The notes under the pieces were generated by a model, which worked only from the letters and a program-made list of their open reading frames with translations, was not told the origin of the DNA and did no database searches. 15,811 bases of DNA from Isotricha intestinalis (Eukaryota > Ciliophora > Litostomatea > Vestibuliferida > Isotrichidae), in the NCBI GenBank assembly GCA_023807065.1, contig JAJJLU010004261.1, positions 1-15,811 of the forward strand, read 5' to 3'. Shown here piece after piece: positions 15,698 to 15,811 of the stretch. Every line of letters starts with the position of its first letter. Position 1 is the stretch's first letter. A program made the position numbers and the translations under genes.

Positions 15698-15811
15698 AAT
15701 AATTATACAAATAAAAACTAAATGTGTGACTATATATTGTGAATCAACATATTAATAAAAATGATATAGTTAAAAACATTAAAATTCCACTAAATATAGG
15801 ATATTTAAATC

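Noticed and set aside
1..15811. Telomere repeats, tRNA or rRNA genes, CRISPR arrays and transposon ends.
   Set aside because: No C4A2-type telomere repeat, cloverleaf-like GC-rich segment, regularly spaced repeat outside coding sequence, or transposase domain was seen on either strand.

Overview
The window looks like a piece of the somatic (macronuclear) genome of a ciliate, or of a close alveolate relative. It is roughly 80% A+T by eye. It is packed with mostly single-exon protein genes, spaced about 100-350 bp apart apart from one 965-bp gap. It contains one clear 30-nt GT..AG intron and is full of Asn/Lys-rich low-complexity protein. The gene content points the same way: a class III nucleotide cyclase fused to a voltage sensor, and a kinase with EF hands, a PH domain and a catalytic domain arranged like apicomplexan CDPK7. 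All eight genes with a visible end stop at TAA, and the long frames have no internal TAA, TAG or TGA. TAA/TAG are therefore not used as glutamine codons, as they are in Tetrahymena or Paramecium. A ciliate lineage that keeps TAA as stop (for example a litostome such as the rumen ciliates) fits best. The genus cannot be read from the sequence.

Layout. Positions 1-248 hold the 3' end of a plus-strand Asn/Glu-rich gene. It converges on a block of three minus-strand genes. The first is a 1500-residue cyclase (442-4944) with an N-terminal array of about 39 eleven-residue Pro/Glu/Val/Lys repeats, a voltage sensor, a luminal loop, a cyclase domain and a short TPR-like tail. The second is a 665-residue Asn-rich protein of unknown function (5254-7251). 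The third is a basic unknown protein with a small 5' exon and a 30-nt intron (7597-8505). A 965-bp divergent spacer (8506-9470) follows. Three plus-strand genes come next: a Ca2+-regulated PH-domain kinase (9471-12152), a cyclin (12350-13696) and the 18S rRNA pseudouridine N1-methyltransferase Nep1/Emg1 (13843-14664). The last gene (14768-15697, minus) converges on Nep1 and carries the membrane anchor typical of C2-domain (MCTP-type) proteins; its 5' end is probably incomplete.

Three of the eight genes are signalling genes. The cyclase could link membrane potential to cAMP, the kinase could link Ca2+ and phosphoinositides to phosphorylation, and the C-terminal membrane protein belongs to a family of Ca2+-dependent membrane tethers. 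Nothing in the sequence shows that they act together. The cyclin and Nep1 are housekeeping genes. The most unusual items are the build of the cyclase (voltage sensor without a recognisable pore, a 200-residue insert after S4, a spring-like repeat array and a substituted metal ligand), the hydrophobic-position rule inside its repeats, and an abrupt switch in synonymous codon choice inside the kinase gene. Several hairpin-forming inverted repeats sit in the gene spacers. No tRNA, rRNA, telomere, CRISPR array or recognisable transposon was seen.
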